Shown one piece after another: positions 1 through 6,731 of a stretch of DNA of 10,964 nucleotides (positions are counted from its first letter, which is position 1; each line of letters opens with the position of its first letter). Source of the DNA: Halobacteria archaeon (GTDB lineage: Archaea > Halobacteriota > Methanoliparia > Methanoliparales > Methanoliparaceae); contig DUJX01000124.1 of NCBI GenBank assembly GCA_013329575.1, forward strand, positions 1-10,964. The letters are read 5' to 3'. Under the pieces are notes generated by a model that made no database searches, was not told the origin of the DNA, and was given only the letters and a program-made list of their open reading frames with translations. The translations under genes were made by a program, and so were the position numbers.

Positions 1-1
1 A

Positions 2-688
2 GAGATAGTAGGAACGATCGTTCCTGAGAGAGAGAGCACTAATAGAGATTTGAGAAGATTATTCTCAGATATCTTAAAAAATCCTGATAAATATAAATAT
101 AACATAAACGAAAATATTTCGAAAGATGGAAGAAGATTTTGGATTTCCTGGACGAACAGGCCTATATATGATGTAAAGATGGGTCTTGCCCAGTTATTGT
201 CCATAGGAAACGATGTCACTGCTCTTATATCATTATCGAATAAACTCGAATCGACGGTAGAGTATTTGGAGTCTATATTGGACTATTATCCTGATACATT
301 ATTGATCTTGGATAAAAAAAACAACGTCCAGTTTATAAGTCCACGTTTTGAGGAGGATTTTGGGTATAAGATAGATGTATTCAAAAATTCAAGTGTTGAT
401 GTATTGATAGAAAAGATTGTACTCACCGAGGAACGAGACGTTGCAGAGTGTATAAAAGAGTCTATCCTGATTGGTAAAAGAGTTACCAGTCAGGCTATCG
501 AATTAATCTCCAAAAATGGTGATATAATTAATGCTTCTTGTTCCGGATCGGCTTTGATCAACAGAAAGACGGGAAAGATTATTGGGACTGTCATAAGCAT
601 TAGAGATCTTGAGCGGGAGTATAAAGAGTATGTAAAGGTTGCAAAAATGTTCGTAGATGAATACGAAAAAAACAATAAACGTATATAA
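2..688 (+). CDS. PAS-domain sensor protein, 5'-truncated
   Basis: The reading frame is open to the left edge, so the true start lies outside the window; a TTG at base 50 is only an internal codon. The visible 228 residues contain two PAS-type sensory domains. The first is only its C-terminal half and includes the typical strand pattern around DGRRFWISWTNRPIYD and LLSIGNDVT. The second is complete (about residues 85-205), starting at ESILDYYPDTLLILD and ending at GTVISIRDLERE. The protein ends about 20 residues later in a charged, probably helical tail, with no histidine-kinase, GGDEF or other output domain after the second PAS. PAS domains bind small ligands or cofactors or mediate dimerisation in signal transduction, but the ligand cannot be read here. 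An output or membrane domain could lie upstream of the window. The gene converges on pyrI, about 100 bases away. Confidence 0.85.
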   Translation, partial: EIVGTIVPERESTNRDLRRLFSDILKNPDKYKYNINENISKDGRRFWISWTNRPIYDVKMGLAQLLSIGNDVTALISLSNKLESTVEYLESILDYYPDTLLILDKKNNVQFISPRFEEDFGYKIDVFKNSSVDVLIEKIVLTEERDVAECIKESILIGKRVTSQAIELISKNGDIINASCSGSALINRKTGKIIGTVISIRDLEREYKEYVKVAKMFVDEYEKNNKRI

Positions 689-789
689 TCGGTAAGATGA
701 CCGGTGAGATTGTCGGGATTTCGAGATAATAACTTCTTTAAGATATTATTTTTGACTGATATTAATTGCCGATAGATACTATCATAAGA
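689..789. terminator. convergent intergenic spacer with weak terminator signals
   Basis: This 101-base spacer separates the PAS gene (+) from pyrI (-). Directly after the PAS stop is a short inverted repeat (TCGGT ... ACCGG, about 690-705). A T-rich stretch (tattattttt, about 744-753) follows, which resembles the T-tract terminators used by archaea. A second perfect 5-bp repeat with a three-base loop (GATAG ATA CTATC, 771-783) lies next to the pyrI stop but has no T-run after it on the - strand. Termination of both converging transcripts here is inferred from layout, and the signals are weak. Confidence 0.3.
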
Positions 790-1230
790 TTACAAAAATT
801 CTATCGTATCGGTCTTCATCTCGCAATAGGCACATTTCAGAATTAAAGGATCCTTTGACTCCAGCTTAAACTTTGTGTCTATCTCTTCGAGATTGGTGAT
901 ACAGTTTCTATTCCTACATTTGATAATCCCTTTTACGATCTCGGGGACTTTTACATTATACTTTTCTACAACCTTATAATCTTTGATAATGTTTATCGTG
1001 GCATTGGTTGCTATCAGTGCGATCTTATTGAGCTCCTCTTTTTTAAGCATTCTGTTCTCGATCTTTACTATATCTTTCCTCTTTATCTTCTTGCTTGAGA
1101 CATTCATCGCCATACTTACTGTTTCTTTCGAAGACGGAGTTATATGCAAAATTTTTAGAACGTTTAATGCTTGTCCTGCGGTAATATGATCTATCACAGT
1201 CCCATCTTTTATAGATTCTATCCTCAACAT
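790..1230 (-). CDS. pyrI: aspartate carbamoyltransferase regulatory chain PyrI
   Basis: PyrI binds nucleotide effectors (CTP, ATP, UTP) and, as dimers joined to catalytic trimers, gives ATCase its allosteric control in the first committed step of pyrimidine synthesis. With the chosen ATG the protein has 146 residues, close to the usual length of about 150. The N-terminal nucleotide-binding domain opens with the hallmark IKDGTVIDHITAGQALNVL (residues 7-25). The C-terminal zinc domain has all four cysteine ligands, C105 and C110 (CRNRNC) and C133 and C136 (CAYC), so the contact to PyrB should be intact. A longer frame from 1263 exists, but family starts and the upstream GAGTGAT ribosome-binding-like site favour the ATG at 1230. 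The gene begins 19 bases after the pyrB stop, so the two are co-transcribed. Confidence 0.95.
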   Translation of the reverse strand: MLRIESIKDGTVIDHITAGQALNVLKILHITPSSKETVSMAMNVSSKKIKRKDIVKIENRMLKKEELNKIALIATNATINIIKDYKVVEKYNVKVPEIVKGIIKCRNRNCITNLEEIDTKFKLESKDPLILKCAYCEMKTDTIEFL

Positions 1231-1249
1231 AATATCACTCAAAAACATC

Positions 1250-2176
1250 TTAATCAAATACACCCATTATAAGCCCGAGAAGTGCCATTCTTACATAAAC
1301 ACCGTATTCTACCTGTAAAAAATATTTTGCATAAGGCGTATCGTCCAATTCTTTCTCAATCTCATTCTTTTTTGGTAAAGGGTGCAATAATATCAGGTCA
1401 TCTTTTGCTTTGCTCACTAATAGGCTTTTGGTTACCTTATAACTATCAGATACGGCATAATACTCGCTGATATCTGGAAACCGCTCTTTTTGAATCCGCG
1501 TTATATAAAGAACATCTATATCGCCTATTACCTCATCAATATTATTACATTCTTTATATCGGATATCATTCTTTATTAGATGCTCCAAAATCCAGTCAGG
1601 TAATCTCAATGAAGGCGGATATATGAAGGTCATATCTACATTATAAAGGGTAAGAGCATAAACCAGAGAATGAACCGTTCTGCTATATCTTAAATCTCCA
1701 AGAATGCCGATATTGACTCTTTCCAGTTTATTTTCTTTCTTTAGCGTAAATAGATCGAGCAACGTCTGAGTCGGATGTTGTCCTGTCCCATCTCCTCCAT
1801 TTATTACAGGTATATCTACAATCTCTGATGCATATCTAGCAGCACCTTCTGCAGGATGTCTAATTACCATAAGATCAGCATATTTTGAGATAACCTTGAT
1901 GGTATCCGTAAAGGATTCACCTTTTTTTAAAGAGGAGGCATCTATTGCTCCTAAATCGATACATTTTCCGCCGAGTTTATACATGGCCGATTCAAACGAC
2001 ATCCGAGTTCTTGTACTCGGTTCGAAAAAGAGCAGAGCAAGTATCTTATTATTTAAGAGATCATGACAACCTGTTGGATCTTTTTCTACTCTTTCTGCAA
2101 CATCTAAAATATGGTCTATCTCTTCTCTTGAAAAATCTACCATAGAGATGATGTCTCTATTCTTGAACATTTTCAT
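1250..2176 (-). CDS. pyrB: aspartate carbamoyltransferase catalytic chain PyrB
   Basis: PyrB catalyses carbamoyl phosphate + L-aspartate to N-carbamoyl-L-aspartate + phosphate, in the cytoplasm. The 308-residue length is normal. The carbamoyl-phosphate loop FEPSTRTR (51-58) is intact, as are the lysine loop SSLKKGES (81-88), R106 in RHP, HPTQTLLDLFTL (134-145), R166, TRIQKERF (226-233) and HPLP (265-268). The C-terminal VRMALLGL segment (295-302) also matches the family. All catalytic and binding positions I can place are present, so the enzyme should be active. Two in-frame ATG codons (2176 and 2170) compete as start. No Shine-Dalgarno precedes either, and the candidate TATA box predicts a very short leader, so 2176 is chosen. 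It is first in a pyrB-pyrI operon and divergent from a dUTPase-like gene. Confidence 0.97.
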   Translation of the reverse strand: MKMFKNRDIISMVDFSREEIDHILDVAERVEKDPTGCHDLLNNKILALLFFEPSTRTRMSFESAMYKLGGKCIDLGAIDASSLKKGESFTDTIKVISKYADLMVIRHPAEGAARYASEIVDIPVINGGDGTGQHPTQTLLDLFTLKKENKLERVNIGILGDLRYSRTVHSLVYALTLYNVDMTFIYPPSLRLPDWILEHLIKNDIRYKECNNIDEVIGDIDVLYITRIQKERFPDISEYYAVSDSYKVTKSLLVSKAKDDLILLHPLPKKNEIEKELDDTPYAKYFLQVEYGVYVRMALLGLIMGVFD

Positions 2177-2210
2177 TTTATTATACGATTCAGGTATTTA
2201 TTTGTTTTTC

Positions 2211-2220
2211 TTATATATAA
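2211..2220 (-). promoter_or_regulatory. candidate TATA box for pyrBI
   Basis: The palindromic TTATATATAA lies about 40 bases upstream of the pyrB ATG. With the usual archaeal distance of about 26 bases from TATA centre to start site, transcription would begin near 2189. That leaves a leader of only about 13 bases, consistent with the lack of a Shine-Dalgarno before pyrB. The assignment rests on position and sequence only. Confidence 0.5.
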
Positions 2221-2284
2221 TTTAGACAAGTTTATGCCCGTTATTCATCATACAATTATACAAATACACAAAAAACACATGATA

Positions 2285-2294
2285 CTTTTATAAC
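2285..2294 (+). promoter_or_regulatory. candidate TATA box for the dUTPase-like gene
   Basis: CTTTTATAAC sits about 45 bases before the proposed TTG start. A start site about 26 bases downstream of its centre (near 2316) would give a leader of about 20 bases that contains the ribosome-binding site GGGGTG at 2324-2329. It lies in the 159-base divergent region shared with pyrB, whose remainder (2221-2284) shows no other clear signal. Confidence 0.4.
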
Positions 2295-2335
2295 ATGGTA
2301 ACAATACATTCTTATTTATCGGTGGGGTGTATATC

Positions 2336-2776
2336 TTGGATGATTATTTGGAAAAGATGTTAAAGATGCAAGACGAGTTGGACTCTTTTATTTTAGAGAA
2401 GAATAATGCAAACCCTACGTTGGTGGACAAATGCGTGGCACTATTGGTAGAAAGTATAGAGTTTATAGAGGAATGCGGATATAAGTGGTGGAAAAAACCA
2501 AAAACTAACGATTCGTCACTCCAATCTGATACAAGGTCCGATGATAATATATATAAAGATAAATTGAAGTGTAGGTCCATCCTACAAGGGAGTGTCTCAA
2601 GCCAAAGGATTGAAGCCTACAAATCCGAGATCCGTGATGAAAGGCTTAAAGAAGAATTGATAGATATTCTTCATTTTTGGTTATCTATCTGTAATTCATT
2701 AAATTTAAATTCAGAAGAAATATTTAAGATCTATAAGAAAAAATGGGAGATTAACTTTGAGAGGCAGAATGAGTGA
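2336..2776 (+). CDS. all-alpha dUTPase/MazG-like nucleotide pyrophosphatase with an insert
   Basis: The protein resembles the dimeric all-alpha dUTPase family, related to MazG, which hydrolyses dUTP (or other NTPs) to the monophosphate and pyrophosphate using Mg2+. Signs are the N-terminal helix LEKMLKMQDELD, then LLVESIEFIEECGYKWWKKP with metal ligands E39xxE42, then RLKEELIDILHFWLSICNSL with E107xxD110, and a C-terminal YKKKWEINFERQ. Substrate dUTP is inferred from family likeness and the pyrBI neighbour; another NTP is possible. The two metal motifs are separated by 64 residues, much more than is usual. The extra part (about residues 58-92) is polar and low in conserved features, and coincides with a palindromic DNA element. 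The start is TTG at 2336 because GGGGTG (2324-2329) is then correctly spaced; a GTG at 2327 would overlap that site and add three residues. Confidence 0.72.
   Translation: MDDYLEKMLKMQDELDSFILEKNNANPTLVDKCVALLVESIEFIEECGYKWWKKPKTNDSSLQSDTRSDDNIYKDKLKCRSILQGSVSSQRIEAYKSEIRDERLKEELIDILHFWLSICNSLNLNSEEIFKIYKKKWEINFERQNE
2512..2598 (+). repeat. palindromic element, copy 1, in frame inside the dUTPase-like gene
   Basis: An outer stem is formed by CACTCC (2517-2522) and GGAGTG (2589-2594), both perfect. Inside it, TCTGA/TCCGA (2525-2529 and 2537-2541, one mismatch) encloses a loop containing ACAAGG, and TGTAGG TCCAT CCTACA (2570-2586) forms a perfect 6-bp hairpin. An AT-rich stretch (2542-2566) joins the two. 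The order and sequence blocks match the reverse strand of the element at 10861-10936. The element has no stop codon in the host frame and encodes most of the protein's extra residues. Boundaries are approximate. A further GGATT/AATCC repeat follows at 2607-2626 and may or may not belong. Confidence 0.55.
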
Positions 2777-2853
2777 TCCAATAAAATCTCGATTTTGATT
2801 AAATTAGAATATCATCCGATTGCATTTATTAGGTTATTATATGATGCAACAAA

Positions 2854-2861
2854 TTTATATA
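2854..2861 (+). promoter_or_regulatory. candidate upstream TATA box for the ribosomal operon
   Basis: The octamer TTTATATA is preceded by an A-run (aaa, possible BRE context). It would start transcription near 2884 and give a leader of about 190 bases to L3. It is identical to the octamer at 2943-2950, so tandem promoters are possible. Assignment is by sequence and distance only. Confidence 0.3.
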
Positions 2862-2873
2862 GTGGAATATTGT

Positions 2874-2943
2874 AGAGCTACTACTTAAATGGTCTCTAAG
2901 TAAGAATAGATTGCAACCATCTGGATAAAATGTTGTAGTCTCT
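2874..2943. other. possible structured region before the L3 promoter
   Basis: AGAG-ct-ACTAC (2874-2884) can pair with GTAGT-CTCT (2935-2943), giving nine base pairs with a two-base bulge. Within it, TACTTA (2882-2887) and TAAGTA (2897-2902) form an alternative perfect 6-bp hairpin, and AGAT/ATCT flank TGCAACC. The pairs are partly mutually exclusive. No conserved RNA family is recognised. In AT-rich DNA such pairings can arise by chance. Confidence 0.25.
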
Positions 2944-2950
2944 TTATATA
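2943..2950 (+). promoter_or_regulatory. candidate proximal TATA box for the ribosomal operon
   Basis: TTTATATA lies 126 bases before the L3 start. Start-site spacing of about 26 bases predicts initiation near 2973 and a leader of about 100 bases. The leader contains the hairpin CAATAAA GTT TTTATTG (2987-3003). This is the better placed of two identical octamers. Confidence 0.45.
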
Positions 2951-2986
2951 CCGACTAAAAATATTAATACGAATGTTCATAAAGAT

Positions 2987-3003
2987 CAATAAAGTTTTTA
3001 TTG
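2987..3003 (+). other. small perfect hairpin in the L3 leader
   Basis: CAATAAA and TTTATTG form a perfect 7-bp inverted repeat around the three-base loop GTT. It is AT-rich and therefore weak, and would lie about 15 bases into the mRNA if transcription starts near 2973. A regulatory role is possible but not shown. Confidence 0.3.
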
Positions 3004-3075
3004 GGGATTCTCAATAGAACTCAAAAATACCAAGTCTAAATTTATTCAGATAAAATTTTAAAACAGGAGAGAAAA

Positions 3076-4080
3076 ATGCCAAAGATACATCGTCCAAAAC
3101 GTGGATCACTCGCGTTTAGTCCAAGAAAACGGGCAAAAAAGGAACGGGTTGGGTTTAAAACTTGGCCAGAATCGAGCGAGACAAAATTATTGGGTTTTGC
3201 GGGATATAAAGCAGGAATGACATATATAGTATTTAAAGATGAACGAAAAAACAGTGTAACTAATGGTGACAGTGTATTTTGTCCTGTAACTATAATAGAA
3301 ACACCAAATATCAGGGTAGCAGGTATCAGAGCGTATACTAAGACATATGAAGGGTTAAAACCATTAACAGAAGTATGGACAACAAATTTGGAAGAAGATG
3401 TACAAAGAAGAACATCTATTCCGAAAAATAAAAATATAGATGATTTTACAAGAATAGAAGATAATCTCGATCGGGTGTCAGAGATTCGGGCAATCGTCTA
3501 TACAAAACCCTTTTTGGTCAAGGGCGTTCCCAAAAAATCGCCAGACATTATGGAGATAAAGATCGGTGGAAGCGATATTAACGATATCTTTGAATATTCT
3601 AAAAAGATCCTCGGAAAGGATTTAAATATAAAAGATATATTATCAGAGGGAGATTTTATCGACGTCTCTGCGGTAACGGTAGGAAAAGGGATACAGGGAG
3701 CAGTAAAACGATGGGGTATAATCACTCAAAACGAGAAGCAGGGACGAGGCGGAAAACGGAGACACATTGGAAATTTGGGACCATGGTTTCCATCGAGGGT
3801 AAGATGGACCGTTCCTATGGCTGGACAGATGGGATATCATAAACGAACGGAATATAACAAAGAAATTCTTAAAATAGGTGATAAAGGGAGTGAGATTACT
3901 CCTGCGGGTGGATTCGTTAATTATGGCATCGTCAATAATCCATATATTATGGTTAAGGGAAGTATTCCGGGACCGAATAAGAGGTTTATTGGTATAAGAA
4001 CGGGTATACGGATTAATCCAAATAGACAGACCATTTTAGGTTCACCTATTGAATATATAAGTTTAGAATCGCAGCAATGA
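3076..4080 (+). CDS. rpl3: 50S ribosomal protein L3 (uL3)
   Basis: L3 is an early-assembling large-subunit protein whose long loop reaches toward the peptidyl-transferase centre. At 334 residues it has the archaeal/eukaryotic length; bacterial L3 has about 210. The basic N-terminus is typical (MPKIHRPKRGSLAFSPRKRA), followed by FAGYKAGMTYIV (41-52) and GKGIQGAVKRWGI (about 202-214). The conserved core GNLGPWFPSRVRWTVPMAG leads into GQMGYHKRTEYNK, and VNYGIV and VKGSIPGPNKR lie near the C-terminus. The ATG is preceded at six bases by GGAG. It is the first gene of the ribosomal operon, and its stop is six bases from the L4 start. Confidence 0.98.
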   Translation: MPKIHRPKRGSLAFSPRKRAKKERVGFKTWPESSETKLLGFAGYKAGMTYIVFKDERKNSVTNGDSVFCPVTIIETPNIRVAGIRAYTKTYEGLKPLTEVWTTNLEEDVQRRTSIPKNKNIDDFTRIEDNLDRVSEIRAIVYTKPFLVKGVPKKSPDIMEIKIGGSDINDIFEYSKKILGKDLNIKDILSEGDFIDVSAVTVGKGIQGAVKRWGIITQNEKQGRGGKRRHIGNLGPWFPSRVRWTVPMAGQMGYHKRTEYNKEILKIGDKGSEITPAGGFVNYGIVNNPYIMVKGSIPGPNKRFIGIRTGIRINPNRQTILGSPIEYISLESQQ

Positions 4081-4086
4081 TGTTTT

Positions 4087-4848
4087 ATGAGTACTGTAAA
4101 TATATTAAGCATTGATGGGAGCATAAAAGAGACTGTTGAGCTGCCTGATATATTTGATGAGCCATATAGGCCAGATCTGATCAAGAAGGCAGTATTATCT
4201 CTTCAGTCACGAAGATACCAGCCGCATGGTGTAAAGCCATATGCGGGGTACGATACATCTGCAAAGTCTTGGGGTGTCGGACGGGGAGTTTCGAGGATTT
4301 CTAGGATTAAAAATGGGAGGAGAGCTGCTAGGTCTCCGGGGGCCGTTGGTGGTAGAAGAGCGCATCCACCAAAAATAGAAAAAATTTTTGATGAGAAGAT
4401 TAACAAAAAAGAGATGAAAAAAGCGCTTAAATCGGCCATTGCGGCTACTGCAAATCTCGATCTGGTTGCTTTGAGAGGTCACCGTATAGAGAATTTGGCG
4501 CTTCCTCTCGTGGTAGAGGAGAAGATAGAAGAGATCGACAAGACGAAGAGTTTAGAAAATATACTAAAAAACGTTGGGGTATCGGCCGATATTGAACGGG
4601 CTAAGGATGTAAGAATACGAAACGGCAGAGGAAAGATGAGAGGCAGACGATATAAAGGCAAAAAAAGCATTCTTTTTGTTGTTAAGGATGATAAAGGCAT
4701 TGGTTATGCAGCAAGAAACTTGGCCGGTGCTGATTTTTGTACGGTTGATAATTTAAACGTAGAGTTGCTCGCGCCCGGAACGGATGCTGGAAGATTGGTT
4801 GTATGGTCTGAGTCGGCGTTAAAAACATTAAAAGAGAGGAACGGGTAG
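4087..4848 (+). CDS. rpl4: 50S ribosomal protein L4 (uL4/L4e)
   Basis: L4 binds 23S rRNA, and its extended loop lines the nascent-peptide tunnel. The 253-residue protein has the archaeal L4/L1e form. LPDIFDEPYRPDLIKKAV opens the globular domain. The basic tunnel loop follows (about residues 64-97, GRGVSRISRIKNGRR and GAVGGRRAHPP). The later conserved part has ALRGHRIE, RNGRGKMRGRRYKGKKS and RNLAGADFCTVDNLNVELLAPG. It ends with the usual SESALKTL. The start ATG lies in a small six-base gap after L3, and the L3 stop region is close enough for coupled translation. L23 begins four bases after its stop. Confidence 0.98.
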   Translation: MSTVNILSIDGSIKETVELPDIFDEPYRPDLIKKAVLSLQSRRYQPHGVKPYAGYDTSAKSWGVGRGVSRISRIKNGRRAARSPGAVGGRRAHPPKIEKIFDEKINKKEMKKALKSAIAATANLDLVALRGHRIENLALPLVVEEKIEEIDKTKSLENILKNVGVSADIERAKDVRIRNGRGKMRGRRYKGKKSILFVVKDDKGIGYAARNLAGADFCTVDNLNVELLAPGTDAGRLVVWSESALKTLKERNG

Positions 4849-4852
4849 ATTT

Positions 4853-5101
4853 ATGATTCTTAAAAGACCGATCACGACAGAAAAATCAATGTTATACTTG
4901 GAGAACAGTAATACTATCTGTTTTATCGTTGATAATAAAGCAGACAAGGAGCGTATTAAAAAAGAGTTTGAGGCGACATACGAGGTAAAAGTGGACAAAA
5001 TAAATACGATGATGACTACCAATGGTGAAAAAAAAGCTATGATAAAGATATCCGATGAATATAATGCAGAAGATATCGCTATAAAACTTGGGCTAATGTG
5101 A
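4853..5101 (+). CDS. rpl23: 50S ribosomal protein L23 (uL23)
   Basis: L23 sits at the polypeptide exit and docks the signal recognition particle and the translocon. The 82-residue length is the short archaeal form without the bacterial hairpin extension. Recognisable parts are the start ILKRPITTEKSM, the strand NTICFIVDNKADKERIKKEFEATYEVKVDKINTM split over residues 18-51, and the C-terminal KAMIKISDEYNAEDIAIKLGL. It lies four bases after L4 and six bases before L2, in the expected order. Confidence 0.97.
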   Translation: MILKRPITTEKSMLYLENSNTICFIVDNKADKERIKKEFEATYEVKVDKINTMMTTNGEKKAMIKISDEYNAEDIAIKLGLM

Positions 5102-5107
5102 TCAAAA

Positions 5108-5833
5108 ATGGGTAAAAGAATAATATCTCAAAATAGAGGTAAGGGAACTCCAACATATAGGGCTCCGCCTAAAAGGCGTAAAGAGCCGTTGGTCCATCCA
5201 AAAACGGATGTAAGCGATACTCTCAGTGGTGAGATCATCGAATTGGTTCACGATCCTGCAAGAAATTCTGTTTTTGCCAAAGTAGCCATTGAAGTTGGTA
5301 ATGATAAGATTGTTAAACCGATTTTGGCAGTAGAAGGAAGTTACGTTGGCCAGAAGATTTTCTTTGGTAATAATGCAGAATCAACCATTGGAAACACGCT
5401 TCCTTTATCCAAGATTCCGGATGGTTCATTGATTTGCAATATTGAATCAAAACCTGGAGATGGCGGCAAATTTGTGAGATCTACAGGTACATATGCAACT
5501 GTAATCTCTCACGAGGGGGATAAAACATATTTAGAGTTACCTAGCGGAGTAAAAAAAAGAATAAACTCTAAATGTAGGGCAACTATTGGTATTGTAGCCG
5601 GTGGAGGAAGAAAAGAGAAACCTTTTGTGAAAGCAGGAAAAAGGTATTATTCTCTAAAGAGCAAAGCTGCCAAGTATCCGAGAACGAGTGCAGTTAAAAT
5701 GAACTCTGTAGACCATCCATTTGGTGGTGGTGGGCATAAGCATATAGGTCGGCCTAAGACTGTCTCGAGAGGTACATCACCAGGTAGAAAAGTTGGTTCT
5801 ATCAGCGCTAAAAGAACGGGTAAGAGGAGATAA
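5108..5833 (+). CDS. rpl2: 50S ribosomal protein L2 (uL2)
   Basis: L2 binds 23S rRNA at the subunit interface and is needed for subunit association and for peptidyl-transferase activity. The 241-residue length is normal for Archaea. The OB-fold part includes EIIELVHDPARNSVFAKV (about 42-59). The SH3-like part carries LPSGVKKRINSKCRATIG. The conserved C-terminal loop VDHPFGGGGHKHIGRP starts at V201, with H203 matching the histidine implicated near the catalytic centre. A basic tail (SAKRTGKRR) ends the protein. The ATG follows the L23 stop by six bases and S19 starts three bases after its own stop. Confidence 0.98.
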   Translation: MGKRIISQNRGKGTPTYRAPPKRRKEPLVHPKTDVSDTLSGEIIELVHDPARNSVFAKVAIEVGNDKIVKPILAVEGSYVGQKIFFGNNAESTIGNTLPLSKIPDGSLICNIESKPGDGGKFVRSTGTYATVISHEGDKTYLELPSGVKKRINSKCRATIGIVAGGGRKEKPFVKAGKRYYSLKSKAAKYPRTSAVKMNSVDHPFGGGGHKHIGRPKTVSRGTSPGRKVGSISAKRTGKRR

Positions 5834-5836
5834 ACA

Positions 5837-6244
5837 ATGGTAAAAAAAGATAGGAAGGTTCAAAGAGTAGCAAAGACGTATACTTATCGAGGATATACTT
5901 TAGAAGAGTTACAAAAGATGGATATAGACACCCTCTCAGCAATCTTGCCTTCAAGGATAAGAAGGAAGATTAAACGGGGGTTTAGAGATGATGAGAAAAA
6001 TTTGTTAAAAAAGATAAAAGAGAAGGATAACGTCAGGACACATTTAAGAGACATGATCGTACTCCCATCGATGGTCGGAAGGACCGTTAAGATACATAAT
6101 GGCAAAGAGTTTGTATCCGTCGAGATTCAGCCCGACATGATAGGACATTATTTGGGCGAGTTTGCATCGACACGAAAAGAGGTAAAACACGGAAGTGCTG
6201 GTTTGGGAGCTACGAGATCGAGTAAGTTTATACCATTGAAGTGA
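5837..6244 (+). CDS. rps19: 30S ribosomal protein S19 (uS19)
   Basis: S19 lies in the head of the small subunit near the A-site tRNA. At 135 residues it is the archaeal/eukaryotic (S15e-like) form, with an N-terminal extension ([20 protein letters not shown]). The core begins at [24 protein letters not shown] (split, about residues 72-95). It ends with the conserved [30 protein letters not shown] across residues 105-133. Only three bases separate it from L2. The next gene's ribosome-binding site, GAGGTG, overlaps its stop region. Confidence 0.97.
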   Translation: MVKKDRKVQRVAKTYTYRGYTLEELQKMDIDTLSAILPSRIRRKIKRGFRDDEKNLLKKIKEKDNVRTHLRDMIVLPSMVGRTVKIHNGKEFVSVEIQPDMIGHYLGEFASTRKEVKHGSAGLGATRSSKFIPLK

Positions 6245-6254
6245 GGTGTTTTAG

Positions 6255-6731
6255 GTGCCTAACAAACATAAATATTCTGTTAGAGAGATAGACCCGCTCC
6301 ATGATGCTGTATCTTATGGGAGGGAATTACCTATCTCTTATAAACATTCTGTAGAGATCTGTAGGACGATAAAAGGTATGAGATTGGAGAGCGCTAAAAA
6401 TTATTTAAACGATGTTATCTCTTTGAAGAAAGCGGTACCGTTCAAAAGGTTCAATAAGAAAGTGGCACATAGACGTAACATAGATGGATGGGATGCCGGT
6501 AGGTATCCTAAAAAGGCGTCGATGGCAATATTACGATTATTGAATAATCTGGAAAAGAATGCCGAGTATAAAGGGCTTGAAGTGGAGAACTTGATGATCA
6601 AACATGCGAGTGCAAGCAAAGGTCACGTCACGAAGAGTTATTTTCCACGTGCGATGGGCAGAAGCACCCTTAAAAGAAGAATTACTACGAATATAGAGTT
6701 ATTAGCAAAAGAGATAGGAAGTGAAGAATAA
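6255..6731 (+). CDS. rpl22: 50S ribosomal protein L22 (uL22)
   Basis: L22 contributes a beta-hairpin to the exit tunnel. The 158-residue length and the archaeal sequence fit, with SYGRELPISYKHSVEICRTIKGM at the N-terminus, AVPFKRFNKKVAHRR, and GRYPKKASMAILRLLNNLEKNA (each shortened or split here; positions roughly 22-102). The start is GTG at 6255. GAGGTG at 6243-6248 is correctly placed upstream, and the protein then begins PNKHKYSV like its relatives. S3 begins immediately after the L22 stop with no spacer. Confidence 0.97.
   Translation: MPNKHKYSVREIDPLHDAVSYGRELPISYKHSVEICRTIKGMRLESAKNYLNDVISLKKAVPFKRFNKKVAHRRNIDGWDAGRYPKKASMAILRLLNNLEKNAEYKGLEVENLMIKHASASKGHVTKSYFPRAMGRSTLKRRITTNIELLAKEIGSEE

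Larger units (their letters stand above)
2777..3075. other. intergenic leader region of the ribosomal operon
   Basis: This 299-base AT-rich stretch contains no credible open frame and no tRNA. It holds two identical TTTATATA octamers (2854-2861 and 2943-2950), which could be tandem promoters. A possible folded region spans 2874-2943, and a small perfect hairpin lies at 2987-3003. Just before L3 is the ribosome-binding site GGAG (3066-3069), six bases from the ATG. Confidence 0.6.

Noticed and set aside
983..1189. Hydrophobic small membrane-protein-like frame on the + strand
   Set aside because: It is antisense to pyrI, whose frame has strong family motifs; the hydrophobic look comes from reading charged codons in reverse.
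2874..2943. A tRNA-sized (70-base) foldable segment
   Set aside because: There is no T-arm GTTCRANNC, no 7-base anticodon loop on a 5-bp stem and no proper acceptor stem, so it is not called as a tRNA.
3037..3046. AAATTTATTC-like TATA box just before L3
   Set aside because: It would start transcription only a few bases before the ATG and exclude the well-placed GGAG site from the mRNA; the TTTATATA boxes fit better.
4203..4482. Two overlapping - strand frames inside L4
   Set aside because: Both are shadows of the arginine- and lysine-rich L4 coding strand, with no ribosome-binding site or family likeness.
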